Position numbers and translations under genes: made by a program
Origin: an uncultured Bacillota bacterium
GTDB taxonomy: Bacteria > Bacillota_I > Bacilli_A > RF39 > UBA660
Direction of reading: 5' to 3'
Length of the DNA: 8,253 nucleotides
Assembly: GCA_905200435.1 (NCBI GenBank)
Contig: CAJKKJ010000024.1
Coordinates: forward strand, 1 to 8,253
Notes under the pieces: model-generated
What the model saw: the letters and a program-made list of their open reading frames with translations, nothing else
Database searches by the model: none
What the model was told of the DNA's origin: nothing
Part shown: positions 4,918-8,253 of the stretch, piece by piece
How positions within the stretch are numbered: position 1 is the stretch's first letter
Layout of the letters: each line of letters opens with the position of its first letter

Positions 4918-5907
4918 ATGGAAAGAATATTAACTGGTTTAAAACCAACTGGTGAATTAACACTAGGAAATTATATTGGTGCGATTATACCGATGTTAAA
5001 ACTACAAGAAGAGTATGATGAAATATATTTGTTTGTTGCAGATTTGCATGCTTTAACTGTACCACAAGATAGAGATTTATTAAATTCTAGAATTAAAAAA
5101 TTTATTGCTATGTATTTGGCATGTGGAATTGATCCTAAAAAGGTAACAATTTATATTCAATCAGAAAATGAGTATATCCCTGCTATATCATGGATTCTTG
5201 AATGTAACACATATTATGGGGAAGCTTCAAGAATGATTCAGTTTAAAGAAAAAAGCAAAGGAAATAGCAATTTTTCGATTGGTTTATTAACTTACCCTAC
5301 TTTAATGGCTGCCGATATTTTATATTGCGATGCTACGTATGTTCCTGTTGGTATTGACCAAAAACAACATGTCGAACTCGCACGCAACATAGCTGAAAGA
5401 TTTAATAATAGATATGGAGAAACATTTGTAATACCTAATCCTCTTGTAAAAAAAGAAGGTACTAAAATTAAGGATTTAAAAGACCCTTCTAAAAAAATGA
5501 GTAAATCTGAAGAAAACCCTAATGGTGTTATTTCAATGTTTGATAGTCGTGACGCTATTATTAAGAAGATAAAAGGCGCTACTACTGACTCAGAAATGGT
5601 TGTTAGATTTGATGAAGAAAACAAGCCTGGTATTTCTAATCTATTAAATATTGCTTCATGTATTACTGGCAAGAGCATCGAAGAATTAGAAAAAATGTTT
5701 GCAAATAAGAATTACGGAGAATTTAAATCTTATGTTGCTGATGTTGTAAGTAATCATATTGGAGCTATTCAAGATAAATATAATGCACTTTTGAATAGTG
5801 ATGAAATTAACAAGATTCTTGATGATGGTATAAAAAAATCAAGAGAACTTGCTAAGGAAAAGTATGAATTAATGAGAGAAAGGGTTGGATTAAATATAGG
5901 AAGATAA
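4918..5907 (+). CDS. trpS: Tryptophanyl-tRNA synthetase
   Basis: A 329-residue class I aminoacyl-tRNA synthetase that joins tryptophan to tRNA-Trp using ATP; it acts as a cytoplasmic homodimer. The start MERILTGLKPTGELTLGNYIGAI is typical, with TLGN (15-18) as the HIGH-motif equivalent, as in Bacillus-type enzymes. YPTLMAADILY (126-136) and VGIDQKQHVELAR (144-156) form the tryptophan and dimer-interface region, with Asp133 probably contacting the indole nitrogen. The second ATP signature KMSKS is intact at 193-197. The C-terminal helical anticodon-binding part follows. The length matches the roughly 330 residues of the family. It stands back to back with the gene for its cognate tRNA. The leader between the tRNA promoter and the start is too short for a T-box, and none was seen. 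A short terminator overlaps its stop codon, and a U32-family gene follows after 25 bases. Confidence 0.97.
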   Translation: MERILTGLKPTGELTLGNYIGAIIPMLKLQEEYDEIYLFVADLHALTVPQDRDLLNSRIKKFIAMYLACGIDPKKVTIYIQSENEYIPAISWILECNTYYGEASRMIQFKEKSKGNSNFSIGLLTYPTLMAADILYCDATYVPVGIDQKQHVELARNIAERFNNRYGETFVIPNPLVKKEGTKIKDLKDPSKKMSKSEENPNGVISMFDSRDAIIKKIKGATTDSEMVVRFDEENKPGISNLLNIASCITGKSIEELEKMFANKNYGEFKSYVADVVSNHIGAIQDKYNALLNSDEINKILDDGIKKSRELAKEKYELMRERVGLNIGR

Positions 5908-5919
5908 TACTTCCTTTTT
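5898..5919 (+). terminator. Short terminator or attenuator after trpS
   Basis: The stem AGGAAG/CTTCCT (5898-5903 and 5910-5915) with loop ATAATA is followed by four more T. The trpS stop codon TAA (5905-5907) is in the loop. The 6-bp stem is modest, so partial read-through into the U32-family gene is likely, as that gene has no clear promoter of its own. Confidence 0.6.
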
Positions 5920-5932
5920 AATTAGTACGAAT

Positions 5933-8113
5933 ATGAAAAAGATTGAATTACTTAGCCCTGCTGGTAGTATGGAGGCTTTGAAAGCAGCTATTCATAATGG
6001 AGCAGATGCTGTTTATTTAGGGGGCAAAAGATTTGGTGCTAGAGCTTTTGCGCAAAATTTTAGTGAAAATGAGTTAATTGATGCTATTAATTATGCCCAT
6101 ATATATGATGTTAAAATATATATTACTGTTAATACTATAATTTATGAAGATGAATTTGATGAGGCACTTGATTTTATAGAGTTTTTGTATACACATAATG
6201 TTGATGCAGTTATTATGCAAGATATTGGGCTTATAAGTGCTGCACATAAAAGGTTTCCTGACTTAGTTATTCATGCTTCGACACAGTGCCATAATCATAA
6301 TAAGGAAAATATTGAATTTTTTAAGAGTTTGGGAGTTTCTAGGGTTATACTTGATAGAGAGATGTCTTTGGATGATATCAATAAATTAGATGTTGATATA
6401 GAAAAAGAAATTTTTGTGCATGGAGCTTTATGTATTTGCTATTCTGGGTGCTGTTTAATGAGCTTTTTAAATGGTGGTAGAAGTGGTAATAGAGGCGAAT
6501 GTACTGGATGTTGTAGACTTCCTTACAAACTTATAAAAAATGGTAAAGAATGTAAGACTGATGGGGATTTTTTACTTAGTACTAAAGAGTTAAATACTTC
6601 TGGAAGAATTAAAGAAATACTTGCTTCTGATATTACTTCACTTAAGATTGAAGGCAGGATGAAGAGTCCTGAGTATGTTGGATTTATTACTAAATATTAT
6701 AGAAATTTAATTGATGGAAAAGAGAATAGTAAACTTGATGATAAAAATTTGAGACTTTTATTTAATCGTGATTTTACTGAGGGATACTTATTTGGTGAAA
6801 AGAATATTATGAATATTAAGACGTCTAATCATCAGGGCATTACTATTGGTAAGGTTATAGATTCTAATAAAAAATATGTTAAGATTAAACTTTCCGAGGG
6901 ATTGAGTCAAGAAGATGGCATTAGGTTCGAAAATGGCAAGGGTATGATTGTTAATAAACTATATAATAAAAAAATGTTATTAACATCTTTTGTTGATAAA
7001 GATGATATTGCTATTGTGGAGAATAAGTGTTTTGTTAAGGAAAATGGTATTGTGCGTAAAACTGTAAGTTCTAAACTTTTAAAGGAACTTAAGAATTATG
7101 AGCTCAAAAAAATAGATGTTTCTTTTACAGTTAAAGCTTATTTAGGAGAGCCACTTGAAGTTTGTATCTGTGACAATAAATTTAAAATCGTACAAAAAGG
7201 TAATATTATTCAAAAATCAATTACCAGTGATACTTCAAAAGATATGATTGTAAAGCAATTATCAAAACTTGGAGATACTCCTTTTAGGGCTTCTAATATT
7301 TTAGTTGATAAAAGTGATAATATTTTTATTAGTGTTGGCGAATTAAACAATATTAGAAGAATGCTAGTTCAGAATTTGATTGATAAGAAAACTGAAATTA
7401 CGGAGAAAGTTATTAACAATAATGTTCATAAAGTTGTTAATTATAAGGATGATAAGGAAACTATTAACATTTTTGTTAATAATGAAGAACAATATAAAGC
7501 TGCTATTTGTGCGAATGTTGATAACATTTATACTTCTAATTTAGAATTACATAAAAAATATCCTAATGCTTTTTTGAAATTGCCTAGGGTTATATTAAAT
7601 AGAGGAAAAATTGTAAATGATAATCTTCTGATAACTGAAATTGGTTCTAGTTCGTATGCAAAAGCAAATAATGTTTTTGGGAGCTATGAACTTAATGTTA
7701 TAAATAATGAGGCTTTACAGGTTCTTCATAGTACGGGGATTAAACAGGTTACTTTATCTCCTGAAATAAATGATAAGGTTAATTTGATTGATAATATTAA
7801 CAATAATGTTGAAATTATTGTATATGGTCTACTTGAAGCTATGGTTATGAAATACTGCCCTATAAAGTATTTAACTGGGGAATGTGGATGCAAAAATGGT
7901 AAATATTATTTGAAAAATCAAAATAATTATTTATTTCCTATTATTCAAAGTAATTGTTTAACTACTTTACTTAATTATAAGCCAGTTGATAATATTGATA
8001 TGATTAGTTATTATAAGGATTTAGGAATTAAACACTTTAGAATTGATTTATATGATGAAAGTTATGAGGATACAATAAAAATAATTAAATTTACTAGGGA
8101 TAAACTCATATAA
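5933..8113 (+). CDS. U32-family protein, large two-part form (RlhA/YhbU-like, formerly 'peptidase U32')
   Basis: A 726-residue cytoplasmic protein. Residues 1 to about 260 form the U32 TIM-barrel-like domain, opening KKIELLSPAGSMEALKAAIHNGADAVYLGG. The family signature runs from FVHGALC (161-167) through SGCC (171-174) and GEC (188-190) to CCR (193-195). In characterised relatives four such cysteines bind a [4Fe-4S] cluster; Cys167, Cys174, Cys190 and Cys194 are the likely equivalents. A middle region (about 300-490, with RASNI and SVGELNNIRR) resembles the DUF3656-type part of RlhA. A C-terminal part (about 500-726) has its own cysteines, Cys642, Cys651, Cys653 and Cys675, in a YCP...CGC...C pattern. 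Characterised relatives hydroxylate rRNA (RlhA, a 23S cytidine) or tRNA uridine (TrhP); older reports call members collagenases. RNA hydroxylation is the best guess, with substrate unknown. No Shine-Dalgarno sequence precedes the ATG. The wall-hydrolase gene follows 18 bases after the stop. Confidence 0.9.
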   Translation: MKKIELLSPAGSMEALKAAIHNGADAVYLGGKRFGARAFAQNFSENELIDAINYAHIYDVKIYITVNTIIYEDEFDEALDFIEFLYTHNVDAVIMQDIGLISAAHKRFPDLVIHASTQCHNHNKENIEFFKSLGVSRVILDREMSLDDINKLDVDIEKEIFVHGALCICYSGCCLMSFLNGGRSGNRGECTGCCRLPYKLIKNGKECKTDGDFLLSTKELNTSGRIKEILASDITSLKIEGRMKSPEYVGFITKYYRNLIDGKENSKLDDKNLRLLFNRDFTEGYLFGEKNIMNIKTSNHQGITIGKVIDSNKKYVKIKLSEGLSQEDGIRFENGKGMIVNKLYNKKMLLTSFVDKDDIAIVENKCFVKENGIVRKTVSSKLLKELKNYELKKIDVSFTVKAYLGEPLEVCICDNKFKIVQKGNIIQKSITSDTSKDMIVKQLSKLGDTPFRASNILVDKSDNIFISVGELNNIRRMLVQNLIDKKTEITEKVINNNVHKVVNYKDDKETINIFVNNEEQYKAAICANVDNIYTSNLELHKKYPNAFLKLPRVILNRGKIVNDNLLITEIGSSSYAKANNVFGSYELNVINNEALQVLHSTGIKQVTLSPEINDKVNLIDNINNNVEIIVYGLLEAMVMKYCPIKYLTGECGCKNGKYYLKNQNNYLFPIIQSNCLTTLLNYKPVDNIDMISYYKDLGIKHFRIDLYDESYEDTIKIIKFTRDKLI

Positions 8114-8120
8114 TATTAAA

Positions 8121-8126
8121 GGTGAT
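8121..8126 (+). promoter_or_regulatory. Ribosome-binding site for a TTG start
   Basis: GGTGAT lies 5 bases before the TTG at 8132-8134. An ATG at 8127-8129 is too close to it and leads to a stop after five codons. The same GGTGAT form precedes ldh (GTG start) and the 612-residue protein gene, suggesting a common variant site in this genome. Confidence 0.7.
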
Positions 8127-8131
8127 ATGAT

Positions 8132-8253
8132 TTGGCTATTTTAGCGCATACTTCAAAAGAAAGAGATATGCTTGCCAGGCTTATGAGAGCTGAAGCTTTG
8201 GGTGAAGGCGATCTTGGGATGCTTATGGTTGGCAATGTTGTTGTTAATAGAGC
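8132..8253 (+). CDS. Cell-wall hydrolase, SleB/CwlJ family, N-terminal part (cut by window edge)
   Basis: The first 40 codons are visible. The peptide starts M(TTG)AILAHTSKERDML and continues ARLMRAEALGEGDLGM, then VGNVVVNRA. This is the hallmark opening of the Hydrolase_2 (SleB/CwlJ) domain, whose consensus is LARLVxAEAxGE...VxxVVLNR; the Glu in RAEA is the proposed catalytic residue. Family members cleave peptidoglycan, as spore-cortex lytic enzymes in endospore formers and as wall-remodelling enzymes elsewhere. No signal peptide precedes the domain; the CwlJ branch also lacks one. The gene lies 18 bases after the U32-family gene and is probably co-transcribed. It shows that the organism has, or recently had, a peptidoglycan wall; it does not by itself prove sporulation. 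Confidence 0.8.
   Translation, partial: MAILAHTSKERDMLARLMRAEALGEGDLGMLMVGNVVVNR

Noticed and set aside
5292..5678. 128-residue minus-strand reading frame inside trpS
   Set aside because: Antisense of the conserved synthetase core; no ribosome-binding site and no protein resemblance.
1..8253. CRISPR array, insertion sequence, phage or toxin-antitoxin pair
   Set aside because: No regular direct repeats, transposase or integrase motifs, terminal inverted repeats or paired small genes were found; the only tRNA gene has no duplicated 3' end nearby.

Overview
The window comes from a very AT-rich chromosome of a low-GC Gram-positive bacterium. It is probably a member of Bacillota or a wall-bearing relative of Mycoplasmatota, perhaps an uncultured gut lineage; the exact placement is inference. 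The evidence is sigma-A-type promoters, strong Shine-Dalgarno sites (some of the form GGTGAT), U-tract hairpin terminators, a CIRCE heat-shock operator, an FBP-type L-lactate dehydrogenase, a rubrerythrin, and a SleB/CwlJ-type wall hydrolase at the right edge. Tryptophan is encoded by TGG and no in-frame TGA appears in any gene, so the code looks standard.

Left half (1-4640), all minus strand. The genes are the start of a cytidine deaminase-like gene, a CIRCE-controlled small heat-shock protein, an unrecognised 612-residue protein, rubrerythrin, a frameshifted and shortened family-2 glycosyltransferase, and L-lactate dehydrogenase. Most appear to be single-gene units: promoters, terminators and coding ends are packed so tightly that stop codons lie inside terminator hairpins and one possible promoter overlaps a terminator. 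HSP20 and rubrerythrin are stress functions (protein folding and peroxide detoxification). Lactate dehydrogenase points to fermentative NADH disposal, and together with rubrerythrin this fits an anaerobe or microaerophile.

Centre (4641-4917). A tRNA-Trp(CCA) gene lies on the minus strand with its own consensus promoter and terminator. It is back to back with trpS, the tryptophanyl-tRNA synthetase gene, on the plus strand. The best plus-strand promoter-like site upstream of trpS lies beyond the tRNA gene, so a trpS transcript starting there would carry the antisense of tRNA-Trp in its leader.

Right half (4918-8253), all plus strand. trpS ends in a short terminator. It is followed by a large U32-family protein (RNA-hydroxylation or peptidase-like, with conserved cysteines) that lacks a visible ribosome-binding site, and then by the start of a cell-wall hydrolase with a TTG start codon.

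Most of the window is housekeeping. The items most worth a second look are the unrecognised 612-residue protein with a conserved-looking C-terminal domain, the tRNA-Trp/trpS arrangement, and the decaying glycosyltransferase that still has a strong promoter, a dyad and a terminator. No mobile element, CRISPR array or clear defence system is visible.
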